DNA of 64,000 bases from Chinchilla lanigera (GCF_000276665.1 NW_004955469.1:10045639-10109638); one strand, 5' to 3'; shown: positions 10,530-22,040, counted from the stretch's first letter. Numbers and translations are program-made. Notes: a model not told the origin generated them from the sequence alone.

Positions 10530-13500
10530 CCTTGGGAGAATGCTTTTTTCTTTAGTCTGGGAGAAAGGCACAGTATTTACCCTGCTTCTTGGAGCGTCTT
10601 CTTTTTTCTTCTTCTTCTCCATAGAACCTTCTCCTGTACTACTTCCAGAGAGATAGGGCTCAAGCCTCCTTTTTTTTTTTTTTTTTTTTTTTCAGAGTCT
10701 AAGCTTCCTTTTAGTTTCTGCCAATATCACAAATCAAGAAATCACTGATCATTTCAAGGGCAGTCTCTGGTAGGCTTCATTCTCTGTTGTAACGTGTGGC
10801 TTGTGCTCGTCTCCAGTTAATAAGGATGTGGTGCCAGATGCTTGAAATAAGTTGGAAATAACTAATTGTATTATTGCCATGGGCACCAGACAGTCTGAGG
10901 CAGGTGACCTGCTAGGTGGGTGGATGCAAAGGTGTACTAGCTTGTAGGATCCTTTCCCTTCTGTCCTAACATAGAGAATCACCTGGGAAGAATCTCTGAA
11001 TTCCAGAACTCAGGGCTACCTGGAGAGGAGAGGATAAAGTATAGCTTTAATAGTGGGAAGAATGACCTGGTAATGTCAAGTATAGCAGACCAAGAATCTG
11101 GAAGGATCAGGAGAAGTTTCAACATTTGTCAAACACCTTCTTTGTGCTTGGTTCTGTGTTTGGCATTTTCACATACATTTGCAAAAGCTATGTAAGCCTG
11201 TTGCATCCCATAATGCCCGTATTTGGTGTATCATATGGAAAAACAAAAGCATGCAATATCTTTGCAAAAAAATTTTTATAGCTGAAAGTTGCACCATATT
11301 TGGGCAGTTCTTAAGTTGCAGGGCAAACTTGCAAAACATTTTATGTGTATTCAGTTGGCATTGGCTGTGGACTTCCTGCCTTTAGCCTGGACACTTCTTA
11401 TACATTTTTATTATTTGAGTGAGGAGAAGCAGGGAGTGCTAAGTGTTCTGGGGCCCAGGATGGGTTGTCAACGCTGGTTCATAAGAAGCAGCTCTGGAGA
11501 CAGCCTTGCTTTAGCAAAGCTTTCCTCTCAGGTAGGGAGGTGTGCAGCCCATCTTTATTGTGTGAGGACCCAGCATTCCATAGTCTGTAGTAAGTAGTGT
11601 TCCAATGACCCAGTGATGAAATCCTTTTTAAGCAGTGAGTTCTGGAAAATTTGATTTGCTAGAATATCATCTATAGTAGTCAGTTTAATAACTTACAAGA
11701 GAAAATGTTGCTTATAAGTGAAGGAAAACTGGCTTAAGCATATGGGACAAATAATTTGCTTTCTAAAGCCAGAAGTAGACTGAGTAGCCAAACTACCAAA
11801 AGAACAAGGTGTAGACTCATGGAAACAAAGACTGTGTTGCCAGGACTGGTCTTTCTCCTCTTGGCTTCTCTCTGTGAGTTCACTTTATTCTCTTCTGCTA
11901 TAGCCCAGCCTCTTCCATGTGTTGGAAATACAGCTGCAGACAGTTTCTTCTGCCTCTGCAGGGGAATTGGCCTATCCTTCATCACAAATCTTGAGGAAAG
12001 AACTAACTAGTCTTGTCCCAGATCAACCAGCTTATCCCAGGGGTGAGGAACTGATAACACTTTCACAAAATCGAAGAATCTGGACCTGGAAATAGGGTCT
12101 GGAAGAGAGAGCGGGGCTTCCCAAGAGGGTGTGGGGAATTAGGCAGGCAATATCATAGATGTCCACTCCATCAGCTGCCACTTCAAATCTGTGTCTTTTA
12201 GTTCTGTAAAAAGTGCTGTGTAAAGGATTTAGGTAGAAGCTTTATCTACCTTTTCTCTAAGTTACAGTGACATACTAAGAATGTGGTAGATGGTGTTCAC
12301 ATGTGTTCCGTATATGCTTAAGTTAAAGCTCACAGTTTTCCTTTTTTTGGAGGGGAGGTGGGGTTTTGGATAAAATTTGACACAAGATTTATATAAGTAG
12401 GCCTTCGTGAAATAATAATTCAGAGATATCCCAATATCTAGTTCAATATGCTTTATAAAACAACTGCAAAAATTGATGCTTTAAATAAATCTAGAGGGCT
12501 CTTACTATCAGATTCATTAAAACTGTAGTTGTTAAGGAAATAGAGGGAACCCCTTGCCACAAATTCTTCCTTTAACACCTTTGTTGAATAGAGAAATTGG
12601 CAGAAGCAGGAAAACATCATAGGTTGACCTGGAGGACCCTGGCTGTGCTGCAAGCTTCTTGTCACCCAGCCCTTCTTATTCCTGGAGGAAAAGCTCCATT
12701 GCGTGTGCTTTAGGACTATCACTGCTAGTATTCAATAAGAGCTAGTGGGTTTCAAGGCTTTGTCTGTTAGCTGTAGTAATGGATGGCACAGTACTATTTG
12801 ACGAACAACATCTTCATCATTATTTTAAAAGAGTTAGGATGTAAATAAACCTCTAAAGTTTATTTGTATAACATGTGTTTCAATTTAGCTTTATAAACAG
12901 CAGCTATAACCAACATATTAAGGGAAAGTACAGCTTCGCAAGCAGATTCCTGCATAAATGAAAGCCATGAAATGGTCTTTGTTTATGAAAATTAGCATGA
13001 TGTAAATTTGTTTAAAAAATAACTCCATGTTGTATCCTGACATCTTGTAATAACGAACTCAAGATGTCACTCACTTGTGGGAGACATGGGCAGGTGGCAT
13101 TGGCTCCATCCTAGTGTCCTGAGCTTACCCTGTAAGAGCTGGCTATTTCAAGAACATTGCAGTTATCCTTTTTCTGACCTGACAATCAGTGCTTCTTATT
13201 TTCACTGAGTAGAGTTAGTTAATCATAGAATATGCCCAACCATACATTATTGAAGGAAGGCTGATATTATGGCCTTAGAACCCCACAGTCCTCACCAGTG
13301 TCTCTGGAGAAGCCACCCATCTTCCCTGAGTCTATGTGAAGATCTAGAAAGTACACTTTATTTGGCAAAGTGACCTCTACAGACTTTCATCTTCGTACCT
13401 TTATAGATTTTAATAGTTTCTAAATGTAAACATTAAAACACATAAATTGTATACTTTTCTATCCAGTTGGAATGTCTGTTGAGTGCCCGTTGCAGGTAAG

Positions 13501-13548
13501 GTAGTCTGTTCTAGGTAACAAGGGAATGCAAAATGGTTGTTCATGATC
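10530..13548. other. Intron, little recognised
   Basis: Contains a poly-T tract at about 10671-10692, flanked by AAGCCTCCTTTT and AAGCTTCCTTTT, which may be the remains of a retroposon tail. There is a MIR/L2-like antisense phrase near 11120-11190. Otherwise only chance ORFs on both strands around 11289-12010. Confidence 0.35.
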
Positions 13549-13556
13549 TTTTAGAG

Positions 13557-13750
13557 TAGTGATGACATGCACTGTTTAGAGACAGATGCCCAAACTGCAA
13601 CCCAAAACCCACTGGTTTATTGCAAAGTGCCAACACTGCAATTAGACCAGAAAACAGAGTTTTTAGTTTAGAAAAACAACTCATGCATTAACATCTTTTG
13701 TCTTAAAAGAAAAATGTAATAAAACCTAGGCCGTAGGTTCCCCACCACTG
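13557..13750 (+). mobile_element. Small non-autonomous hAT element, copy A
   Basis: 194-bp element with terminal TAGTGATG / CACCACTG (inverse CAGTGGTG) and an 8-bp target-site duplication TTTTAGAG / TTTTAGAT immediately outside. Internal blocks GCCCAAACTGCAACCCAAAAC and AAAGTGCCAACACTG are shared with copy B at 50443-50668. No transposase sequence. Confidence 0.8.
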
Positions 13751-13764
13751 TTTTAGATCATATA

Positions 13765-16090
13765 GGATTTAGGTATTAAATAGAGAACAGGTAAGTGCAC
13801 AGTTACTGTCTGGTAACTTTCCTGCACATGGTTTTTCAAGTTTTTTAGAACTGTCTTTGAGGATTAATACTGAGTCCGTCTAAGCTCAGTAGCATGCTGG
13901 GGTGGTGGCAACAGTCATGTGGCATTATGGCTAAGAGTCCAGGTTCTGAATGAATATATGGGGGCTCAAGACTCATCTTCAGCCAGGCATCGTGGCACAG
14001 GTCACACAGTACAAGCCTCACTTGATATATTTCAAAATAAGATTCTGTTTTGCCTAGTTTTAGTTTTTGTATACCTTGTGAAAAATTAATAGCTTTTATA
14101 TAATAGATCTAGTTTTTGGCCACTGTAGGAACACTGGTTAATCTCAAGTCTAATTTAATGTCATTTTAAGTGTTAATTAGGTGGCACTAACCAGATTTTT
14201 GACATATTATAGAATAGCTTCTTTGTAGTCATTCATCCTTCGAGATTGGTTTTGTTAATAATGGTTATAGATTTGTTATAAGCCCTTTTCAGTTGAGAAA
14301 TATAATGGCTTTTTTATAGTCTTCGTATATAACTTGTGGTTTGTAACATTTTTGGTTCGGCTAATGTCTGTGAGCAATTAGTTAATGGGTACCTGTATTG
14401 ACACTAAGGCTCTCCACATACAGGGACCTGTTTAATGGCTGCTATCTTTACTTGTAATAATTAACATATCAAAGGAGTACAGCATAATGATAAATTATAC
14501 CTGTATTTGCTTTCATTTCCAAGGCTATTGTGTTTTTCCTCCCTACCATTTTGATATTTGCAAAGAGCCTCAATTGAGAATAGTTATATAAATGAATCAT
14601 TATGATCTAAACAGAAATGGTCTTAGTTTGGGTATCCGTGCCTGATACCATGGTTGAGATTTGAGTTTTCTTTAATAAAATCTTTAGCCATTGACTTAAG
14701 GAACTAAAGAAATAAACATTGAGAATCTTACTAATTGAAAGAATTTTCTATTTAATTATATCAGTCTTATACTGTGGACTTTGAAACCAAATATTTTTCA
14801 CATTGGAAAAGCAAGTTTAGTGGTTAATTTCATTCACTTCCCCATTCTTTCTATCATTCTTGCATTAATTTTTTTCCAACCAGTGTGCTGTATTATGCTT
14901 TGTTCCAGACATGGTTGGATATAAAAATGAAGCTTTCAGACTCTAGGGAGTGAATTCCTATAGGGGATATTTACTATAAGCCACAGAAACTCCTTTATAG
15001 GTAAGTGCTGAGCCTGTAGCACTATTAAATCTCAGCAGAGAATTATGGCTGTTACTGCCTGGACATATATATGTGACTGCTTTACACACTTGTATAAAGG
15101 TAGAAGACAATATTTAACTTTAGTATGGGAGCATCTTTTCCCTTATTTTAGCTTGTGGCAGTTTCAGATGGTACAGATAATAGGCCCTGAAAATGTATAC
15201 TTGTACATTTAAAAATGTCCCTTACTATGTTATAACCATCCCTTGTTTTCCAAATGCTACCATTAGTGGTTACAATAATCATCTGTAATGTTAGCTTCTA
15301 AGAACCATGGTACAAGAGCTTCTTTTCTAGTTTCCCAGATGGGAGGGAACACATGTACAAGCCTGTTAGAGTTGCAGAAACTGGAAACAGCACTGTGTGG
15401 ATTTGTATTTTTGGAGCTCTTTAGGCTTATTTAAGCACTCAGAATCAAACTTAAGTATCCATTAGGAATCAAATGGCAATTCAAGGAAAATTCATGTGCT
15501 ACTCCAAGAGAAATAAAACATATGGTAGTTCATGAAATGAACCCCTGAAAATAACTAGTTGTATATTGAGACCAGTGTTTCATGTGCTTTTTGTAGGATG
15601 TCAGATGATAAATGCTGATTATATAAACCAGGGTCATTCCTTTTCCTTTGAGGATTGACTTTAAGCATTTGTTTTTTGCTAAAATAATAGTGAAATGGAA
15701 AGTTTAAAAGTAGGAAAGGGAAATAAATAATTATAAATTATCCATAAGCATGGAGAACAAAGTTGCTGATTAAAAAGGATTTCAGCAGCCCTTGATATTT
15801 TGTTTTGTTTTTTGCAAGGTTTTGTGATTTGTAATCATAGTCTACAGCCTTGACCTTTCACAGGAACTCAGTATTTGAGATATGATATCAGAAAGTCGGT
15901 GTTATTTGTTTCTTATTATTTTCTAATGATGACCAGTCTATAAATAAGGCTGTTTCTACACTTGGATCATAAGATGAATTCTTCCTATGAATGTGATTTT
16001 TTTCCCCCAAGCTTTAGCTTCAACCTTAGTTGAAAGATGATGAATTATATGTTATATAATTAGGTAGTTTCTGTTTGTTGAGAATCCTAA
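13765..16090. other. Intron without recognised feature
   Basis: AT-rich, stop-dense sequence. A short phrase AGCCAGGCATCGTGGCACAGG at about 13982 could be the 5' tip of a truncated B1, but nothing after it supports that. No other feature. Confidence 0.4.
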
Positions 16091-16094
16091 GTAT

Positions 16095-16200
16095 TTTTAA
16101 AAATTTCCTTCCCCATTTTACAGAAAGGAAAATTCAAGGTTGAATATGTTATCTGTAAAAGAGCAAGAAGTGAGAGCTAAGTTCAGATTCCCACTCTGGG
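16095..16200 (-). mobile_element. MIR-like SINE relic, antisense
   Basis: CCCCATTTTACAGAAAGGAAAATTCAAGG, then TTATCTGTAAAAGAGCAAGAAGTGAGAGC and AGTTCAGATTCCCA parallels reverse-complement MIR (CCCATTTTACAGATGAGGAAACTGAGG ... GTAAGTGGCAGAGC). Diverged. Confidence 0.5.
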
Positions 16201-16713
16201 CTTTCCTATTAGAACCATTAGTTGCAGGGAACTTGTATTATCTGGGGAGGAGCAAAGAGTCAGTACTTACCCCCCAAACTTAACAGCAACTTTTGAAAAG
16301 CAGATTCCTAGAAAATCCTGGTAGTGGAGAATAAAGGCTGAGAATTAGCATCTATTTGTTCACTCATTTATTCATTCAGAAAACATTGAGTGATTTCCTT
16401 TTGCCAGGTTCTGTGCTAAGATCTTTCTCTTATCCTCTCAGGCATTCATCTTCTCCCCAGAACAATGCCGTGTTTCTTCTGCCAGCTAAAAATACATACC
16501 AGAGATATCAGTTATAATGCTATTAAATGAAAAACTAGAGAAACGCTTATATAACCTCAAAGTTATTGATAAGATTTATTTAACTATATAATAATCTAAA
16601 TTTTCTGTTATGGGAGAGGAGCACCCAAAATAAAAGGTAAAAAACTAGACTGTGAGAAAATCTTTTAACACGTGGGATATAAAAGAATTAATAAACCTAC
16701 TAAATAACTACAA

Positions 16714-16862
16714 GGGGTTGGGGATTTAGCTCAGCGGCAAAAAGCGCCTNNNNNNNNNNNNNNNNNNNNNNNNNNNNNNNNNNNNNNNNNNNNNNNNNNN
16801 NNNNNNNNNNNNNNNNNNNNNNNNNNNNNNNNNNNNNNNNNNNNNNNNNAAAAAAAAAAAAC
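16714..16862 (+). mobile_element. ID SINE containing an assembly gap
   Basis: GGGGTTGGGGATTTAGCTCAG begins a sense ID element, including the tRNA-like A-box region. The body is lost in a run of N. A poly-A tail resumes at 16850. AACTACAA at 16706-16713 and 16863-16870 is the target-site duplication, so the missing bases are expected to be only the rest of one ID element. Confidence 0.8.
16750..16849. other. Assembly gap of 100 N
   Basis: Exactly 100 N, the usual placeholder for a gap of unknown length. True missing length cannot be read from the sequence. Confidence 0.98.
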
Positions 16863-17449
16863 AACTACAAAGAACAAGACAGAACCTTAAAAAAAAGTAA
16901 TGAATTTAATTAGGAAATTTGCATAAGAAATGTAAATGTGTAAGAAACAAGTGAAAGTTGCTCAGCTTTCTTCATTGAATCTAAATTTGGATACTATTTT
17001 CCAGCTCTCAGATTAAGAAATCTATTAAGAAATGTAAGTCTGACCACTAAAGGATATATATAAATGCCCACAAGAATATTTATTGCAACACTATCAAGTA
17101 GCTAAGTATTAGGAACAACCTGCAGGGTTTTCTGTTGCTAGGGAAATGGTTAAATAAGAGATAAATCCATGCCATGGAATGTTATGTGGCTATTTAAAAA
17201 GCAGTTGGTAGAGTGATATGTATAATATGATCCCATTAGGGAAAACAAAACAGAAGGTTAAAGAGCTGTTTATATGCAAGTGTGTGTTTTTATGAGCACA
17301 GAGACAGAAAGCTGTTTAAGGCTACATGCAGTTAGTATTGGTTACCTTGAAGGGGAAGTGGAGGTAAGGAGTGAGTGGGATACTAGAGCTGCTTTTTTAT
17401 AAACTTCTGTATGGTTTGACTTGTTAAAATAAACCTAATTTTTGTAATG

Positions 17450-19029
17450 TAAATCTGAAAAAAATTAAGTTAAAAAATAAAGATAGTGGAAGGATAAGCA
17501 GTGAAAGTCAGGAGAATGCAGTTTTTTTGAAACCAACTAACTAACAAATAAAAAGTCTCCAGAGATCAGTGATCATCCATGTCAAATACTGTTTCGATAT
17601 CAAGCAAGGGAAGGGCAGAGAAGCATTTGCTGTGTTTAGTGGGTAGCCTTGAGGGGAGGAATCTTGAACTGGTACAGTCTGTAGGCTATTGTAGTGGGCT
17701 AAGGGATAAGTGGGAGGGGAGTAGAGTCAAGGAGTGGAGACAGCTCATTCAAAGAGAGAGATGAGAGAATCTGGGGGAGTACGTAGAGTCAAGAGAGATT
17801 TCTTTCTTTAAAAATTTTTTTAGCCTGGGAGATGGGACGCTATGATCCTTTTTTAAAATACATGTTATAGTTGTATACCATAGGCACAATAGGAGGCAAT
17901 AAGCAGACTGAGTATGTCTCAGCCGATCAGAGAGAGTGTGCTGACTAGCCTCCCTGGATGCAGGAAGAGAGGGAATGGGGTTTTAGACAGAGGAGAACAT
18001 CGTGTCTGAGGTCCTCCATGTCTGTCCACAGTGAATCCGCAATTGAAGGTTGGAACCCACTGGTTTGGCTGCTGAACCCACAAGGTACCTGTGAACTGGT
18101 GTTAACAGTATCGGGCAATTTTTGTATTTGACTTGGAGTCATTACCAAGTTATTAAGGGTTACTGATGTGTGGTATGTACAAATTAAAATAAACATGCTG
18201 TTATTAGTTATTTTTATGTAGTATTTAATTCAGAACTGGCAGATACTTGGTAGTTGGCAAGAATCATAAAGTGAATCCACATAAAGTTCCATCATTTGAT
18301 TTAGGACACTTTATCTGTGTATCATCAGTACTGACTTGTTAGTTATAATAGCCAATTCCTGCTATTCTTGTCTTTTAGTTATAAATTACAGTAAACTAGG
18401 CTTTATCATTATTGTGGTTAACCTCATTGTATACATTGGTACATTGATCAGTAGTAGTTGTACTTGGATCAATAATGGTTTTGTCTTATAATGTCCTTAA
18501 CAAGGCATTTAAGATATGTGCTTCTTGATCCCATGTAAACCATCTATAATCACCTCAGTAAAGTCGACGTGTACCTAACCTCTTGCTGTATGTTTATATG
18601 GTGACTTAGTTCATGGTGATGTGTTTCCTGGGAAATTTGATATTTAAATAACATAAAATACTATAAAGGTGGGTTTAATAAAATCCTGTGGTATTTTAAC
18701 ATTTTGTTGGTATTTTAGGATATAAATTGTGATTATGGAAATATATTTACTGCAGTTTGTTAACAGTGTTTTTATTTAATTCTTTGTCACTATCAGTTTT
18801 ACCCCTCTCCTCTGCGTAAGGTGGGGGAACAAGTGAGATGGTAGGGTCTTGTGGTAGGCTGGTCACAGACTTTGAGGGCCACCACCCAGAGGAATGGCCA
18901 GGAGTGTGGCCGAGGCTGTAGCAAGCTCCTCAGCTGGAATAAGAGGAACTCACAACCGTGACTTCCATGCCAGTGGACTGTGAGCTCATCATTGATAAGA
19001 TACTCAGAGAGCAGGTACTTATGACAGTG
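17450..19029. other. Intron upstream of the exon, no repeat recognised
   Basis: Mostly unassigned. Bases 18790-19010 are more GC-rich than the surroundings (GGCCACCACCCAGAGG, GTGTGGCCGAGGCTG) but show no repeat family I can name and no conserved reading frame. Confidence 0.4.
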
Positions 19030-19051
19030 TGTTTTTCACTTCTTGTCTAAG
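19030..19051 (+). promoter_or_regulatory. BABAM2: Splice acceptor with polypyrimidine tract
   Basis: A pyrimidine-rich run (GTTTTTCACTTCTTGTCTAAG) leads to AG at 19050-19051. The next base begins the in-frame GAT (Asp) codon of the exon. There is no competing AG within the tract. The intervening AAG could also be read as exonic Lys, but homology places that Lys at the end of the preceding exon. Confidence 0.85.
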
Positions 19052-19161
19052 GATGTAAATGAAGATCCTGGAGAAGATGTGGCCCTGCTTTCTGTCAGTT
19101 TTGAGGACACTGAAGCCACCCAGGTGTACCCTAAGCTGTACTTGTCACCCCGAATTGAGCA
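19052..19161 (+). CDS. BABAM2: BABAM2 (BRE/BRCC45) internal coding exon
   Basis: Internal exon of BABAM2, the scaffold subunit of the BRCA1-A (nuclear, K63-ubiquitin DNA-damage response) and BRISC (cytoplasmic) complexes, where it bridges BRCC36-containing cores and partner subunits through UEV-like folds. Seen: 110 nt open in frame 1, starting [13 protein letters not shown] and continuing through [16 protein letters not shown] to SPRIE, then the first two bases (CA) of a split His codon. By recall of the human protein this is about residues 191-226 of 383, just after the first UEV-like half. The exon is bounded by a pyrimidine-rich AG acceptor and a CA|gtaagt donor. Phase 0 start and phase 2 end mean that skipping it would shift the frame. 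It has no start or stop of its own. Neighbouring exons (the preceding one ending ...TYLLK, the next one completing His) were not seen in the window. The exon number is not assigned. No disruption is visible, so it looks functional. Confidence 0.95.
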
Positions 19162-19167
19162 GTAAGT
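19162..19167 (+). promoter_or_regulatory. BABAM2: Splice donor GTAAGT
   Basis: GTAAGT directly follows the partial codon CA. It is a full match to the mammalian 5' splice-site consensus at +1 to +6, so strong U1 pairing is expected. Reading through would give a TAA stop two bases later in the exon frame (CAG TAA), which supports this as the exon boundary. Confidence 0.9.
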
Positions 19168-19169
19168 GT

Positions 19170-20285
19170 CAGCATCTTCATGTTATATAACCTGGTGCTT
19201 CTACTTGCTAACCAATGTATTTCACTCTCTTTTGCCACACATGAACTCTTAAAATTATTTCACTTTATTAACTTTTGTTTCCTAAAAATTCATAGTAGTT
19301 GGAGTTTTGATTGCAGAGTACCCGCAGATAGTATTTGCTACTGAAATCTTTTTGTGGATCTTATTTGTGTAATTTGTGGTATGAGTACTGTGCCTCAAAA
19401 TACTTGAGAGAAAAGTAGATAGATTAGGCCCAAAATTATGACTCCCTCCAGATGTTTCCTGGGGTTCAAATGGCTTAGGTCTAAAGAAAACTGCTGAACA
19501 AGCCTGACCTGACTTCTTACATATTGGTAGCTATTAGAATTATTTGTAAAAATATAACTAGCCTCTTTAAAATATTAAGCAAAAAAATATTTAGAAGTTA
19601 CTAACGGTGATATTAAAATCAGATAGTTTAAAAAGATGTTTGAACTATTTCTTTGTTTAAATAGCTGTATGTAATGTTAGGCAACATCCAGCTACACAGT
19701 AGAAGTAGTTTGATTTCACACCTGTGTTCCAGTCAAGAAACTTTACTTATCAGTAATGAATTTTATAAGGACTAGCTTCACAATGTGCTTATTGTTGGCT
19801 AAATGCTTAAGTAGCCTTTTCTACTTCAAAGGAGACTGGGGTTCATAAGCAGATTTGGTTGGGAACTTCTGACAGGACAGATTTTTCATCAGCAAAGAGA
19901 GTTTTTACAGACTCCCAACTGAAAGATATTATTAAAGTTATCTGTAAGTCATTTAATCAGGGTTGGCTGATTTCTGTCTGTGAGTAGTTGTGTTACCATC
20001 CAACATTCATATGCTGAGCCATTTTCCCTTCCTCTGACCTTATTTGCTCTAAGTTATAAATCACAGGCATCCCAAACTGATACAGTACAGCTGCCTGTGC
20101 TTAAATGTGGGAGATTATGAGTATCAGTACTCCACAGGAATTCTCCCATGTGTTTACGTTCTACAGCAGCACCTAGAACAGGATTTTACAGTAGCAGGTG
20201 CTCAGTGAACACCCTGTGTTTGAACTGAAAATACTGGCTTGTATTAGTAAGAGGCCAGAGACTAAGCTGCTAGAGGTAGCACAGT
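19170..20285. other. Intron downstream of the exon, no feature recognised
   Basis: No repeat or gene pattern I can support in this 1.1-kb stretch. Confidence 0.4.
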
Positions 20286-20289
20286 GAAC

Positions 20290-20530
20290 TGTGAACTGTA
20301 AGAGGCAAGGGCTCTCAAGTCAAGAACATCTGCTTTAAACCCGGATTCTGCCTCTCACCAGCTGGCACAGTATTTAAGCTCTCTGAATCTGTATCTTCAG
20401 TTATAAAATAGGAATAATAACACCTATTTCATAATGATGTTTTGAGGGTTATGTTAAATACTATTAATAAAGCATTAACTATTGTGCCTGGCACTATAGC
20501 AAACATTCAGAAAATAGTAACTGTTAGTGT
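20290..20530 (+). mobile_element. MIR SINE
   Basis: Near full-length MIR order: CAAGGGCTCTCAAGTCAAGAAC, AAACCCGGATTCTGCCTCTCACCAGCTGG, TTTAAGCTCTCTGAATCTGTATCTTCAGTTATAAAATAGG, AATAATAACACCTATTTCATAATG and GTGCCTGGCACTATAGCAAACATTCAG. Ancient mammalian SINE. Confidence 0.75.
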
Positions 20531-20639
20531 TGTCATTAGTACAGGTGTAATTCATAGCAGAAGAATGAATGAGTGGCTAGGTTAGCAGGGACAAACTGGG
20601 GCAGAAAAGAAAAGAATGTGTAAATAATTGAGCAAATAC

Positions 20640-20838
20640 TAGCTCTCGAGTAGCTAGCCAGCATTTGTGGGGCTGAGTCAGGAGCATTGCAAGTTTGTGG
20701 CTGACATAGGTAACTGAGCAAGACTGTTTCAAAGTAAAATTTTTAAAAAGGGTTGGGAATGTAGCTCAGAACTAGAGTGCCTTTATCATGTGTGTGGGGC
20801 TGGGGAAATCCCCAGCATTGCCAATAAACAAATAAAAA
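20640..20838 (+). mobile_element. B1-dID fused SINE, diverged
   Basis: A decayed B1-like left half (GGGGCTGAGTCAGGAGCATTGCAAG...ACTGAGCAAGACTGTTTC) runs into GGGTTGGGAATGTAGCTCAG and AAATCCCCAGCATTG, an ID-like right half. Same architecture as the element at 2170-2365. Confidence 0.7.
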
Positions 20839-20877
20839 GGTTACTGAAGCAATCTCAAGGTGTGGGGAAAATGAATA

Positions 20878-21077
20878 CAGTGGTACCTTGGTTCATGAAC
20901 TTAATTGTTCTATGATTTTGGAAAAGATACTCAAGTTTGTGTTTGTGTGGCGAAGATAGCCACAGTTGTGTTTGTCACCTGATACAGTTTGCAAACAAAA
21001 ACAAAATTTTGCCAGATGCTTCTGTTTGTGAACCATATTGTTTGCAGACAAAAGTTTCGTGACCTGAAGTACCGTTG
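20878..21077. mobile_element. Terminal-inverted-repeat MITE
   Basis: The left end CAGTGGTACCTTGGTTCATGAAC and the reverse complement of the right end (CAACGGTACTTCAGGTCACGAA) match at about 15 of 23 positions. TA precedes the left end, as for Tc1/mariner-type targets, but the right flank is CA. About 200 bp with no ORF. Family not identified. Confidence 0.55.
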
Positions 21078-21659
21078 CACATTAGTTAAACCATAAGCAA
21101 ACACTTGCCAGCTCAGAAAAACATTTCCCCCCATCAGTTAAATTATTTTTCTTTAGAGTTCCTGTACTTAGTTTGCACATTAAATATTTTCACTCTAAAA
21201 ACCTAGGATACAGTGAGAAAAACTAGTAAGGGTATATTTTAAAAGTCATTTTTTTACTTGTAAAATCTAACTTTCAACATCTCCTTCTTTATGTTAAAAA
21301 CTGTCTATATCATGTCTTTGCAGATGAGTTTTCTCATAGTACTTTCCTTCATACAGTCTGTCCTTTGGTCAGACTTGTTTGCAGTTTTCTCAGCTCCCCT
21401 TACTCTGCCTCTGTGTGCAACCCCCTTCTCTAACCCCTCTTCCTGTTGAAATAGGTATTTCCCAAGACTGTTCAGATACCATCTCTACCAGCCGTTTTCC
21501 CTAACGCAGTTGGTCTAGCCTTCCCTGGATCTGAATTTATATTAACCTTATAATTTACCCACATAGGTTTACTTTGTGATGCACATTTTAAAAATCTTTT
21601 GCTAAATTGCAAGCTGCTCAGAGTAAGAAACAAGTTTTGTCATTGTTTTTTCTTTGTTT

Positions 21660-21792
21660 GTTTCTTTGTCTTGTTTTATTTTGGGGGCAGGGTCTCACTG
21701 TGTAGTGCAGGTTGGCCTTGAACTCACAGTGATCCTCTTGCCTCAGCCTCCCGAGTGATGGCATTATAGGCGTGTGCTGCCAAACCCGGCTC
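21660..21792 (-). mobile_element. B1 SINE, antisense
   Basis: GGCAGGGTCTCACTGTGTAGTGCAGGTTGGCCTTGAACTCACAGTGATCC, then GCCTCAGCCTCCCGAGTGATGG and TAGGCGTGTGCTGCCAAACCCGGC. Only one copy of the GTAG..CAGG..TGG block, so it lacks the internal duplication (proto-B1-like or deleted). Confidence 0.85.
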
Positions 21793-21920
21793 TTGCCATT
21801 GTTTTAATGCCTTGTGCAAATACAACGTATAGTAACCATTACCTAATTGGCAATCTTACAGGTTAAATAATAATTCTCACGAAAAGCTGGAAAATGCACT
21901 TAAAGGTCTTAAATGTTTCC

Positions 21921-22040
21921 TGGTTGTTACAAATTCACTTTGTATAACTATATTTATACTACCAAAGTAAACAGCCAAAAATTATACTACAGTTATACTT
22001 TGTACAACTGTATTTATACTACCAAAGTAAACAGCCAAAA
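21921..22040 (+). repeat. Two-copy tandem repeat, 60-bp period
   Basis: CTTTGTATAACTATATTTATAC followed by TACCAAAGTAAACAGCCAAAA (21938-21980) recurs exactly 60 bp later (21998-22040) with two substitutions in 43 bp. The remainder of the unit is less similar. Confidence 0.85.

Larger units (their letters stand above)
16560..17445 (+). mobile_element. L1 LINE 3' end interrupted by an ID SINE
   Basis: AAATCTTTTAACACG...AAAGAATTAATAAACCTAC before the ID and GCCCACAAGAATATTTATTGCAACACTATC, GGAACAACCTGCAGG, GGGAAATGGTTAAATAAG, CATGGAATGTTATGTGGCTATTTAAAAAG, AATATGATCCCATTAGGGAAAAC and GGTTACCTTGAAGGG...ACTTCTGTATGG after it follow an old L1M 3' UTR in sense orientation. Confidence 0.75.
1..19051 (+). 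other. BABAM2: BABAM2 upstream intron (3' part)
   Basis: Non-coding sequence preceding the exon. It is at least 19 kb long and runs off the window's left edge. It has many in-frame stops, no long ORF and dense decayed repeats. I looked for the preceding exon (encoding ...FSNIPTYLLK) and did not find it, so the intron very likely starts outside the window. The only ORFs are short chance frames. Confidence 0.85.

Noticed and set aside
12039..12075. CAGGGGTGAGGAACTGATAAC as a fourth hAT left end
   Set aside because: The first bases resemble the other hAT termini, but no matching right end, shared interior or 8-bp duplication was found.
16714..16749. tRNA-like start TTTAGCTCAG that could be called a tRNA gene
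   Set aside because: It is the head of an ID SINE, followed by a gap and poly-A and bracketed by a target duplication. The same applies to the antisense AGCTAAATCCCCAGCCC blocks.
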